64,000 bases of DNA. It comes from Manihot esculenta (lineage: Eukaryota; Streptophyta; Magnoliopsida; Malpighiales; Euphorbiaceae). Positions 42,726 through 54,052 of the stretch are shown here, piece by piece. A program made the position numbers and the translations under genes. The stretch covers positions 6,963,248-7,027,247 of the forward strand of contig NC_035162.2 in assembly GCF_001659605.2 (NCBI RefSeq). The letters are read 5' to 3'. The notes below the pieces were generated by a model. It was given only the letters and a program-made list of their open reading frames with translations, ran no database searches and was not told the DNA's origin. Each line of letters opens with the position of its first letter. Position 1 is the stretch's first letter.

Positions 42726-44217
42726 CATTTATCTTAGCTGGACTTGGTAGGAGATTTTTTTAAAAAAATTTAAAATAAAATATATTCTCTAATTAATCAT
42801 TTTTATTGTTTTAATAGTTAATAATTATTTAGATAATTATTAATTAAATATTATAAATAAAAATAATTTTTTATAATTTATTTTCTTAATATATAAATAT
42901 TAGTGTTTTATGATTATTCTCAGATAGAATTATAATATGTGTTTATTTTATTTAAATAATAAAAATAAATTTCAATAATATAAAATTATAATATATATAA
43001 TATAATATCAAAAATTAATTTTTGGTCAGTCAATATGAGACAATGATTAGTGTTTGGTAATTAAGCAAAGTGTTTATACATGAGCAAAGAAAAATCAACT
43101 TTCTTTCTTCTTTTTATTTTTTTATTTTTTATTTTAAAGAAAATTACTAAAAAATGATAATTGTCCTTAAAAAGAAATATCTTCACATAAGAAAGTGACG
43201 TGAGATGACAATTTTGAAAATAGGGATTTTTTTTAAATATTTGGGATATACGTTGGTCCAATATAATTTTAATATATAATTTAAAATATTGAGAGTTTAA
43301 AATATTATATAAAATTTTTAACTTTTTATTAGTTAAATTATAAATTGAGTTGCGTATAAATGAACAACACATACCCTAATATCATAATTACCTATCAATG
43401 ATTTCCAAAGCACACAAACTCATTATCATTTCATTTAAATCAAATACATCAATGGCCTCATATTTTCATAAAAGCTGAATTGGAATCTTGACTTTTTCAT
43501 TATTAGTATTTAAATAATTAATTTTTATAAAAATATAATTATTAAATTATATTAATTCAATAAAAAAAGTTAAAATACTAATTGATTTTTTATACAACAA
43601 AAAGAGTCAAATGATGTGTATAGAATTTATATTTTCTTGAATTAATATCATTGCCTATTGAATTTACTTCTCCATGCGCAATTGAACTGTTAAACTAAAA
43701 GCCTCCTCTATCTTATAGACAACTTAAAGACTTTAGATTTATGTGCATGTGTTTTTTCTTTTAATTCTTTCTGCATAATCAATAAAAAAATCAGAAAAAA
43801 AAGAAATTATTATTTAAATCAGTGAAATTATTTCCCTATTCTTAAAAAAACATAAATTAATTTTTATGTTTTCAATTGGTCAATTATTAGAAAAATTAAT
43901 TTTTATCTATTTAGTTTGATTTTGAAATTATAAATATTGGTACTTTCGTTTTGAAATTGCAAAAATTAATTAGGGATAAAGATATCTTAGTTTAAATGAA
44001 TCCATTTGCAGTTAAAAAAAAGAATCCACTTACTTTTCATATGAAACCACCACCACAATTTAGAGTCCTTCCCATGAATTTTTTCATCTGCCCCATTTTA
44101 TGGTTGCGGCCCAAATTAACTCATCTAAGGTACTTTTAGCCCTTTCGATTATATTTTCTCCCACCAAAACGCTGTTTAGCTTATGCTATGAAATGTCAGA
44201 CTTATAAATTAATTTGA

Positions 44218-44390
44218 GTTTATATATAATTTTAAATTTTAAATTGTTACATATTTAATATAAATATTAATAAATAATAGTTACAAGTTAAGCTTATAAA
44301 TAATTTTAAATTTTAAATTATTACATATTTAATATTAATAAGTGATAGTTACAAGTTAAGCTTATAAGCAATTTTATAGTTACAAGTTAA
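44218..44390. repeat. Local tandem repeat, units of about 70 bp
   Basis: Two long units and a shortened third share TTACAAGTTAAGCTTATAA and AATTTTAAATTTTAAATT followed by TTACATATTTAATAT. The repeat lies in the 3' flank of GST copy B and is missing from the matching flank of copy A. Confidence 0.7.
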
Positions 44391-45269
44391 AAGTTAATGT
44401 GTTTAATTAAAAATAACTTATAAGTACATCTATGACTTAAAAAATATAAATTATTTTTTTATTAAATGATTACATACTATAATTTTAATTTTTTAATAAA
44501 AATACTATAATAATTTAATTAATCAAATTCATTTATAAACATTAAAATAAAAAAGCTGAAAATCAGCCCTTTTTTTTTTCATATACTTATAAATTTATCA
44601 CATTACTACAAAGAAACAGATGATTTAAATTTTAAAAACTTTCATAAACAGATTTGAGCAACACCCTGTAAAAAGCTTAGATTTTCTACCATTATCACTG
44701 CTCATATGCAAGGACTAGAGGTGCTTCACAATCTCTTTCCAGAAATTGCCTTTAAAAATGATCCACTTACCAATCAACACAATCATGGCAAACTATAAAA
44801 TCCATAAAATTTTGGATCAAACTCAATGTTCAAAAACAAATCCATTGACATTGATGAATCCTATATATATCACAAAAACAAAAAAGGCTCAATAATCCAA
44901 GTTGCATTTAAATAAAGAGGAAAAAGAAATCGGCATCACTGAGATTTAAGCTTGGAGACTTGGATAAACCACTGTTTTACTAGAAGCCATATGTAACTTG
45001 AAACTGATCTCAATATCAATAATTTTAGAATCAAAATATAAGTGCAAATATTTTATAGTATTGAAATCCAATACATATCATCATAGCAAAAGAAACACAA
45101 CATGGCAAATTGGACACGGCCAGAATACAGCACACACCTTCTCCCCCTTTCTCTTCTTTATATCTCTCTCCCTCCCTCCCCCAAAGGACAAAACACGAAA
45201 CATACAAAGAGCAGTCCTCAACATTTATTTATCATAGACATCCATGATCATGCATAAACATATACTGTC

Positions 45270-45819
45270 TTAGAGTTGGAGGACCTTCTTCCAAGATGGC
45301 CTGTTGCTAATTTCAGTCCACCACCTACTCACGTGCTTTCTACTACTAATCATATGCTCCCTATTCATGGGACCCACCAAGTACTGGGTAAAAGGTAAGT
45401 GGCTAAGATCAGCCAGGCTAAAGAAATCTCCAGCTAAGTACTTGCTCTTTGAGAGCCTCTCCTCATACACATCCAACACTTTTGCTAGCTTTTCTTCACT
45501 CTCTTTGATGATCTTCTCATCAGCAGGAAATCCCAGAGCCGAGGCAAAAAGGATGTGAAGGGTCAAGTTGTAAATATGAGGGTGGTAGTTGTGGGCCTCC
45601 ACCTCCAGCCATTGCTCCACTAATCCCCTCTCTTCAATGTCCTTGCCAAGCAAATCAGTTCCTTGGGACTTGTACTTTTCCGCATAATACCTTATGATTG
45701 CTCTCGATTCTATCCACCCGATCAGGACCCATTAAAATCAAATGCAATTCAAAAGTTAACATTTATAATTTAACATTATCTTTAAATTCATTATTAAAAT
45801 TTTAAAAAAGTTAAAATTA

Positions 45820-45850
<31 letters not shown>

Positions 45851-47671
45851 AATGATTGGGAGAAAACAATTAAATTGCAATTATGTACGTGAATTTGAAA
45901 TATTAATTGTCCGTTCGTTTTCTTGTATTAAATAATAATATAAATTTATTAGTTAATTTTTTAATTTTATAAAAATCAATTCGTATTCGATTAAAAAGAA
46001 ATCGATCAAATAGAATTAATTTAAAATTTTAATTCGATTTTTTATTTATTTTCATTTGATTCAATTTTAATTTTAAAAATATTGATTATTTTGATTCAGA
46101 TAAAAAAAATTATAAAAAAATCACACTAAACCAGTTACTGATAATATTATATTATTTTTAATAATATAGAGATTAAATTATAATTAAAATTAAAATATTT
46201 TAAATAAATTTTAAAATAAAAAATAATGTAAAAAATAAAAAATTTATTAAAAATTCAAATCGATCAAACCGAACTGAATCGAACTGATTCGATCAATTTA
46301 ATTTCTGATAAAAATCGATTTTATTCAATTTTAATAAATATTAAAATTTTAATTTTTAATTTATTCAATTAAAATATCCATCCTAAAAAAAATAGTTATT
46401 AATTATTCATATTAAAAATATTTTAAATTTTTTTAATATTTAATAACTTAATAGTTAAAAATTAATAATTAATTAATAAATTATAAATTTTTTTATACTA
46501 TAAAAATTAAATAATAATTTTTTATTTTATTTAATTCAACGATTAAAATTAATTATTAAAATTAATATAAAAATTAATTAATAAAATTTTTAAATTTTAA
46601 AAATTTAATCGTTAAAATTAATATAAAGATTAATTAATAAAATTTTTAAATTTTAAAATTTAAAGTAATAACTGCATCTCAATAAATCTGTTAGATTTTA
46701 GATTCTACTTAACAATCCCTAATCCCTATTTTAAAAAAAAATTAATTTTAAAAATATTTTAATATATTTTTTAAAAGCTAGAGATTATTCAATAAATTTT
46801 TATATATTATAAAAATTAAATAATAATTTTTATTATAATAATATTATATATTATATAAAAATAATTTATTATATATAATCATTTATATTTCTATTTTATT
46901 ATTAAATATCATATTGAAAAATATTTTTACTATTTATTTTTATACTAAAAATTTTAGAAAACGGTTTTTAAGAGGTAAAAAATAAAAAATAAAAAAAGTT
47001 GTTTATAGTTAAAAAATAAAAAAAAAAAACAAAAAAAGAGAAATCCTACGATATTATCAATCAACCTAAATCATAGGATTTTAAAGATTAAAAAGTAATT
47101 TTGTCTAATTTTTAACATTTAACACCCATCTTTCCTCAATAAAAAATAATGAAGTTAGAAATTTTTTATCCTTATTTTCTTCTCAATCAAATATAAAATA
47201 AACAAAAAATAAAAACGTTTTCCTCTCCAAATTTCATTCATCCCCATGGAATTTCAACAATCCAAGCACAAACAGTGTAAAGTTTGCAATATGCTAACCT
47301 ACAGCATAATTTTTCCAAATTATCCCAAATAACTTATACTCTAATTGACAGAGGATTATGAATGATTAATTACCGTATAAGGTGTAATCTCCATCTTCAA
47401 TTACAGGAAGCGCTCCGAAAGGCTTGAATTGGCAAGAAAAAGAAGCGAATTCAGCGCGAATCAACTCGAAAAAGAAAATACATATACATAAACAAAAACA
47501 AACAGGAAAAAAAAAAAAATACCGAACCTGTAATTTGAGATATTCAGGGCTTCGATGCTCCCCTTTGATGAGATCCACAGGAATCGCTTCAAATTCGATG
47601 CCCTTTTCAATAAGGCAAACGAGAACTCGCTTGGGAGAAGCATAGGCAGTACCGTATACCTTCACAACCAT
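45270..47671 (-). CDS. GSTF9/10-like B: Phi-class glutathione S-transferase, copy B (GSTF9/10-like)
   Basis: Tandem paralogue of the gene at 39880-42581, with the same three-exon plan: 47528-47671, 47374-47422, 45270-45709; 633 nt, 210 aa. It keeps the phi-class catalytic Ser12 (ASPKR, codon TCT), so ordinary GST chemistry is expected. It differs from copy A by conservative changes in exon 1 (T8, S12, V18, E26, I30) and exon 2 (A for V and E for Q around LPVIEDGDY), and by very few in exon 3; the last 100 residues are almost identical. The near-identity of exon 3 against more divergent introns could mean recent gene conversion or strong constraint. Intron 2 (45710-47373) has gained a TA run and a dispersed AT-rich repeat not found in copy A. 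Confidence 0.95.
45825..45850. repeat. (TA)n microsatellite
   Basis: Thirteen TA units in intron 2 of GST copy B, near the third exon. At the matching place copy A has only a short TATATATA run. Confidence 0.9.
45940..46370. repeat. Dispersed AT-rich repeat, copy 3 of 3, in intron 2 of GST copy B
   Basis: Same order of words as 23565-23990 in the same orientation: TTAATTTAAAATTTTAATTC, ATTATTTTTAATAATATAGA, AAAAAATTTATTAAAAATTC, then CGATCAAACCGAACTGAATC. It is absent from intron 2 of copy A, so it entered after the duplication or was lost from copy A. Confidence 0.6.
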
Positions 47672-49297
47672 TTTTTTCCGATGAGAGATAAGGCAACAAG
47701 GAGTGGGTCTGTGAGGAGTAGGACTGTGTTAGTATTTGAAAGGAGGGTTTGCTTGTGATTTATGAAGAAGAAAGCTAGTGGATGGGTGGGTGGGGAATTT
47801 TGTATGGGCACGTGTATTTATCTTAGCTGGAGTTGGTAGGAGAATTTTTTTAAAAATTTTTAAATAAAATATATTCTCTAATTAATAATTTTATTTTAAT
47901 TAATTAAAATTTATAGAAAATAGCTAAAACTATTTTCCATGCATCAGATGATTGGAAATTTGCTATTAAAATTAATTTTCAAAAAATTTAATTCTAACAT
48001 ATACAATTAATCTGAGATAATTCCATTAATAAATTCACTTTTTTTTAAAAGCAACTTATATTAAATTGGATTATAGCTGTAAGGATGGGTTATGTCATGA
48101 CTTTGCTCACCTCTTGGCTGCTTTCATTTGGTCCGTTCAATAATTAATACTTTATTTAAAATTCCACCGAGTTGTTGAAATCAGGGAGAAATTTTTTATT
48201 TCTGTCCTGCTTTTTTTTTTTATAAAATAAAATTTTCTGACATCTTTTTAAACTTTCAACCATAATTATAGTGGTGATGTATGAAAGACAAAGTTAAGAT
48301 GTTTTACTACATAAAAAAAAAAAAACTTTCATTTGCATTTCAATTTTCCATAAAAATTACAATAACAAAACAAATTAAAAGCCAATAATCGGATTTTAGC
48401 TAGAAAAAGAAATTAGTTCATTGTTAAGAATATGATAACAATCATTTTGACTATAACAATAATGAATGGAACTTTGAAATAACTTATAAACATCAATCCA
48501 AAAATCACCAAAGCTACCAAATTCAATTTTAAATTTTATTTCAGTTTAGAATAATATGTTAGTTAAAAGAAGACGAAAAGGAAAATGAATCTAATCAATA
48601 ATACACTCAAGGTACATTAAAGGGGCAGAGGAAATGCATCTTTGAATATATAAAAGCAAAATACATTTCCTTCCATCATCTCAAACAAACAACAAAATTT
48701 TAAAATAAAAAAGTACTACATTCATAATGACTAATGGAGCCCATTCCTTTAAAACAAAAATGACAAAATCTAAATAATCTTATCATCATTTTTCTGATTT
48801 TATAAAGAAAGAAAAAAAAATCATCAATAAATATTGAGATAAATAATTTAATATTTTATTTTTTTAAATGAAATTAAATGTTCAATTTTTATAAATGGAA
48901 CAACCAATCAGAATGATATCAGCATTTATATATTTTTTTTTTTTAAAAAAGAAGAAGAAATATCTGCTACGGCAACAATGGGCTTGTCCGATCAAACTAG
49001 ACGGCCAGGCAAAGACATTTTGGATTCCATATACAAACATGAGCAATCCCACTCACAAGTCAATTTTTGCATCACCGATTGGAATTTACAATGCAAGCAG
49101 CTCCTAATGCTGTTGACCGTTTGACAAAGCTATAATAACAGCTGTATTTGCATAATCAGCTTCAAAGCTCGAAAAAAGCAAAAACATCATATTTGGTGCT
49201 TCAATTCAGATTTAAAAGCACAGGAGCGCATTATCGACACGTCAACTGTTAAATAAAATCACAATTCATTGGAACATCAAAATGATACCGTTGCTCA
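47672..49297. other. GST copy B promoter and JASON 3' flank
   Basis: The first 200 bases are the promoter side of GST copy B and match that of copy A. The remainder is AT-rich without exons and leads into the 3' end of the minus-strand JASON gene. A short plus-strand frame at 48895-49107 has no family features. Confidence 0.45.
47809..47814. promoter_or_regulatory. G-box upstream of GST copy B
   Basis: Palindromic CACGTG, in GGGCACGTGTATTTATCTTAG, about 138 bp upstream of the ATG of copy B. It is conserved in place and context with the box at 42720-42725. Confidence 0.5.
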
Positions 49298-52200
49298 TCA
49301 GAATGAAAGAACTGACATGGAATGCGTTGAAGTCTGTAACTTAGAAAGAGCAGTATCACTTTCATCGTGCTCATTAAAAACTATGGGTCTCCCATTGATA
49401 TTCTTCCTGTGCATATCAGACAGACACAATTATATTTTATAAACATGGAATAGGTTTATGATCCTCAAAGAAAAACTAGTGCTTTAATTACATCTTTTTC
49501 TTAATGAGGGCAGGCAAAGAACGAAAAAACTAACAGATAATCTGATTCAGTGACTTTGATTATCATTTTATATAAAGAGCTCCTGCTGCTCCGAAAAGTG
49601 ATTCCAGATTGGCACATAGTATGTTTGTTTGCAATGTCAATAAAAGTGTGCTAAAATTGTAGCCCACACTGTCCCATTGTTGGACCAGCAGAATCAGAGT
49701 TTATAACTTGCTGTTGGGCAAGAATATGTAAGTGGTTTTGGGAGGAAAGGCACTATTTGTTCCGTTTTAGAGTTACCTTACCACCACAAAAGGGGTTGAG
49801 GTTTGAGAGGAAAGGCAATTTTGCCTCCTGACTCGATGCCTCCAATTTTTCCACCCAAAGCTTAGATTAGTACTACAATGCAAGAAGAAAAGGAAGCAAG
49901 CATACTTTTGTGAGATAGAACTCTCTTCAGACAGTGCCTTCTCTAGCCTCTCCTCAAATGATGTTGCATGCCAACTCACTTTTTGATCCTGAAAACAAAG
50001 GAAGCATTCCTTAAATCCAGCTGCTGATGTTGCAAGCAAGGATAAGAGAAATTTAGCTGCAGAACATACTTCCTTGTACTTATTAGTTGAATTTGGAATT
50101 CCATTCCCATCCCATGACTTCGGGGAGATGTGAGAAGGTTCGTTCTCATTCCAATGAGCAGCAACCATCCCAATGATAGGCCTGTCCATAGGAGTTTTAC
50201 CAAAACGGAAATTTTTTCTAGATGCAGTTCTATCATTTGGATCATCATTATCACAGGTGGACTGTCGCGGTTTAAACCAAGAAGACAAGCTTGCTTCCAC
50301 CTTCAATTCCGGCACAGACGAAGCTTCTTTACCTCCAGCTGATTTAGGTGTTGAATTTTCCAGCTGCTCAGAAGATTCCATCAGCTGACTCGTCACTTGA
50401 AAAGAACTAGAATCATCTTCCAGGCGGACCTTCCATTGGGAGGCATTCTCAACTGGATTCCGGACTGGATACACATACTGAGACCTAATCCTAGTCTTCC
50501 CATTTGCTAGTTCTACATTTGTAGGGAAAACTGTTCCTGGTGTTTGCATCTCATCAGAAAGTTTTAATGGAGTTAGTTTTGGAGAAGGCTTTGTTACACT
50601 GAAATCGCCTTGGGATTCAAACTTGCTTAAATTTTGGCCCCCATTTTCAAATGAAGACCCTTTAGACGAGGATGTATCAAGGTTGCATTCGAAGCGAACA
50701 TACTTTTTCTTGGGTAGAACATCTGTTGCTGTTCTAGGACTTCCCACTTCACCACCTTCAACGTAGCTGAAAGATATCCTTCCAGCGTTCTGTACGCTGG
50801 ATATGCGGCTACATGAAATGAATGAAATTTGGCAATATCAGCATAATAACTTCTTATGGATAAAACCAAAGGGATAAAAACACACATGTTTCTAAATTCT
50901 ATTGGACGAATTCCAACTGAGAAAAAACTATAAAAACCCGTTGAATGAGTCATCTCATTGAAAGAAGTAAAGTGAATAGGATTGCACAAGCTATTACCAA
51001 GCTGATTGGAGCCAACCCTTAACGTTGTAAAACCCTTTTTTTTTTCAAAAAAGAAAAAAGTCCATGTGACATTTGCTTAAGAAGAGGTTGCTTGTGTTTG
51101 TGCATCAACTGTCTGATGACAATTCATTAGGATTAGAGGTTCAACCTGACAGGTGTGTGCTCTGAAGAGCCCGAAGAGTTTCCCGACTCTTTACCAAGTT
51201 TGACGGGAGTAGAGAGCTGATCAATTTGCCTATCCAACTGAAGGTTCTTGATCGATGAGCTGGGAAGCCACGAGTGATAATCTGAAGACTCTGAATCTTT
51301 AGCAAGAGGAGCTGCAGCCTTTAACTTCTCAGACGCTTTCCGAATTTCAGAAGGCGTCTCAGGTGAAGTGCCACTGGCCTTTAGAAATTTGGTCTACAGG
51401 GAAAAGTAAACAACCAAAAACGATATAATATTAAACATCACCTGAATTCTCGTAGTCATCAAGATAATAAGAAAAAGGGTAATTATTCTGGGATTTACTG
51501 TGTTCTATCAAAAAAAATACTTATGATCTTTTTTTTAATCATTCAATTAAAATAATATATTTTTAAAATTAAATTTTAGTCATTTTTATTAATCAACTTA
51601 TTTTCACCTTAAATATTTATATTATTTAATTTTTATAAATTTAACTATTTAATTTCTTTGATTAAAGTTGAAATAAATTAATTAGCATTAATTGACAGAA
51701 GAGTTAAAGATTTTAATTTTTATAAAATATAAAAATATTTTAATTGAGTTTTCACGAAATGCAGAAACCTTAACCTTATAGCAATTTACTTTTCGAAGTT
51801 CGAATAACCAACTAAACTATAAAGATTAAGGTAGAACTAAAATGTCCAGGAAGAAATTTAAGGAATGCAAATTCCATTGTAAATTAAACCTTCAGCGTAC
51901 TGAAAATTAATTTATGCTAAAGAGGGCCACCCTGAATTTAGCAGATTTTTAGATTGAGAGCAACTATATAATACATTTATGGTTTCAACATTGAAAAACG
52001 TAGTATAGATCAGAATATCAATATTCCATTCCAAGCAAACCAAATAATTAATGGATACCTCATCCATCAGTTCCTTGTTGATTTGCGGAGATCCGGCAAA
52101 ACGGTTTTTCCTGTCATAGTATAGAGAATCTTCTCTCTCTTTTAGATGCGAGAAAATATAGTAAAGTACAATTCAAAAGAAAAGGGGAAAACAATTATCA

Positions 52201-52824
52201 GTCCACTTTGAATGAAAATAATTATATAAGAAAGATAGTTGAACATTATTTACCTTCAGCCAGAAATAGAGAAGACAAACGATTTTTAGACACCACAGGC
52301 TCCTGATTGGCATTCATAAAACAGATGATAACCAGTTAGTACAATAATTGAGTAATTGCTTTTTCTGAATAATTTTCCACTCAACCAAACAGAAATTATA
52401 ATTGCACATAACCAAAAATCTCCCACTAAAATTTGAAATGTTAACTAAAACCTATCATTAACTGAAATCCCTCCATTTTTATCTTCAAGTGTTAAAAAAC
52501 CCTTTCAATTGCAGTTCAAACTGAGGTAAATAAAATTGCAAATAAATAAAGCATTAGAGTTCCTTTTTCCTAAAAATCTACACCAGGCAACGCTCTATTT
52601 TCAAGGAATGGGACAAAAAGGAAAACAAAATACAAGATCAAGAAGCAAAGTACATTTAGCTTAGGTCGAGATGAATGGGAGACGAGGTGAGGTCCCCGGC
52701 GATCATCTCTGGCACGAAAACAACCAAATAAAAAGCCCATGGCTCTCGACACCGATCTGTCAATAAATCTCAACACCGACTTGAGAATCAGTCCAATTTC
52801 TCGCTTCAACAATGCGCATACCAT
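49298..52824 (-). CDS. JASON: JASON-like protein (meiosis II organelle band / spindle position)
   Basis: Relative of Arabidopsis JASON (At1g06660), which keeps the two spindles apart in male meiosis II; its loss gives unreduced pollen. Exons on the minus strand: 52654-52824, 52254-52302, 52059-52138, 51146-51393, 50070-50808, 49906-49988, 49298-49406; 1479 nt, 492 aa. Most of the protein is Ser-rich and looks disordered. Conserved stretches are GCFRARDDRR at the N-terminus, VSKNRLSSLFLAE, ETPSEIRKASEKLK, the KYVRFECNLD region, NFRFGKTPMDRPIIGMVAAHW, SFEERLEKALSEE and RPIVFNEHDE near the end. No enzymatic domain is visible. The start is uncertain: the ATG at 52824 adds a basic, hydrophobic leader of 28 residues, whereas the ATG at 52740 gives an MGFLFGCF start and 464 aa. 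The exon 3 acceptor was taken at 52138; another, six bases on, also keeps frame. Confidence 0.88.
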
Positions 52825-54052
52825 ATCAGTCCGCCTTCTATTTTGTTCTTTTCTATTTTATCAGTGGGATTAATCAGGGAGGGAGAGAGTTGTTGGGTCG
52901 TTTTTGAAATTTGAACCAACTAAACGAGGGAAAGATCTTCTTTAAGCCTTACGGAGGGTACGAACTTACATATAAATTATTTTATTAATTAAATTAAATA
53001 TTTATTCATGAATTTATTAGCTATATTAAAATTTTTAATAAAAATATTTAATTTAATGATAATTAAATTTATTGTTATAATGCAAGCAGTGTGATCGAGA
53101 CACGTGTCGGGCTTCCACAAGTTTTGGATGATGAAGAAAGGTTGATATTTTCCATAATAAAATCAATGGTCTTTTATGTTTTTATCGAAAAGCTAAAATT
53201 CTCAGCTTTATATGTTACGGCATAGCTTTCGAGAAAGCCAACCAAGAGCTAAATTTGTTCTGACGTTTTATCCTAATCCAAAAAGGTTTGATTAATCTTT
53301 TTGAGACGGAAAAAGAAAAAATTGGTCAAAAACCGTTTACTTTCCAAAAAATTATTATGCATACAAAACACTCTCTAATTAATTTATTTTTAATAATTTC
53401 ATTATAATTTTAATAAGATTTGTGAATAAAACGTAAAAGGATTAATAAAATTTTTTGAAAGTTAAATTTCCTTCATTAAAATATTCTTTAATTGACTATC
53501 CTTGTGAGTTTTTTTAAATATTTTATGTAAAATTCTTTTAAAAAAAATATTTTATGTAAAATCAATAATATCAATGTTTTATATATTTTACAATAAACAT
53601 CTTTTCTATATTTTATAAAATTTATTGTTAAACTGTATTATATTTTTCATATAACATAAATTTTATAATTAATCAATTAAACAATTTGCCATTAACTTTA
53701 TATTTATTCTAATTATTCAATTTACTTTTAAATAGTGTAATAACTTGTTCTTATTAATTTTGTAAATAATTTAATAATAAAATAGTAAGACTGGAAATAT
53801 GTTAGTAAAAAATTATAAAATTTATTAATTTAATTATATTAGGTACATTTTTCTAAATAATGAAAAGAAAAAATATCTTATAAAAATAATAATAATAAAC
53901 GCATAGTGCGGTAGCATGTACGCTTATGTCGATTCAGCCAAGCCATGGGCGATAAACGCAACGGACAACACCACACTGGCAACCCGTGGGCTATTAGCTA
54001 ATCGATTTCATCGCCAAATTTATCATTATAACCAACAGCAAGAACACCGACA
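52825..54052. other. Divergent promoter region between JASON and ETHE1
   Basis: JASON (minus) and ETHE1 (plus) start about 1.2 kb apart, head to head. Positions 52970-53890 are AT-rich with no exon. Short GC-richer stretches beside each gene are likely leaders. The frame starting at 53916 overlaps the ETHE1 leader in another phase and is not a gene. Confidence 0.5.

Larger units (their letters stand above)
38940..42860. repeat. GST tandem duplication, unit 1
   Basis: Direct repeat of 43085-47890. Shared stretches include the distal 3' flank (about 38945-39440 with 43087-44735), the 3' UTR and whole third exon (39820-40380 with 45210-45780), exons 1-2 (42140-42600 with 47230-47690) and the promoter to about 42830 with 47910. 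Middle portions of intron 2 no longer align by eye. Confidence 0.85.
42582..45269. other. Promoter of GST copy A and spacer to copy B
   Basis: Positions 42582-42830 form the promoter side of copy A. From about 43085 the spacer is the 3' flank of copy B and repeats the flank of copy A. It is AT-rich. A minus-strand frame at 43061-43372 is low-complexity. The spacer also holds a local tandem repeat at 44218-44390 that unit 1 lacks. Confidence 0.5.
43085..47890. repeat. GST tandem duplication, unit 2
   Basis: Direct copy of 38940-42860 in the same orientation. Identity is very high in the coding exons and clear in the promoter (TTTATCTTAGCTGGA) and 3' flank. It differs by a tandem repeat near 44218-44390 and by a dispersed AT-rich repeat inside intron 2. 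Confidence 0.85.

Noticed and set aside
39880..47671. Reading the GST pair as GSTF11/GSTF12-like proteins that lack the catalytic Ser
   Set aside because: Full-length comparison fits GSTF9/10 better (VYGP..ASPKR, KGEH, KYRSQG-like and LAGDF..LADL motifs). In that alignment copy B keeps Ser12 and only copy A differs.
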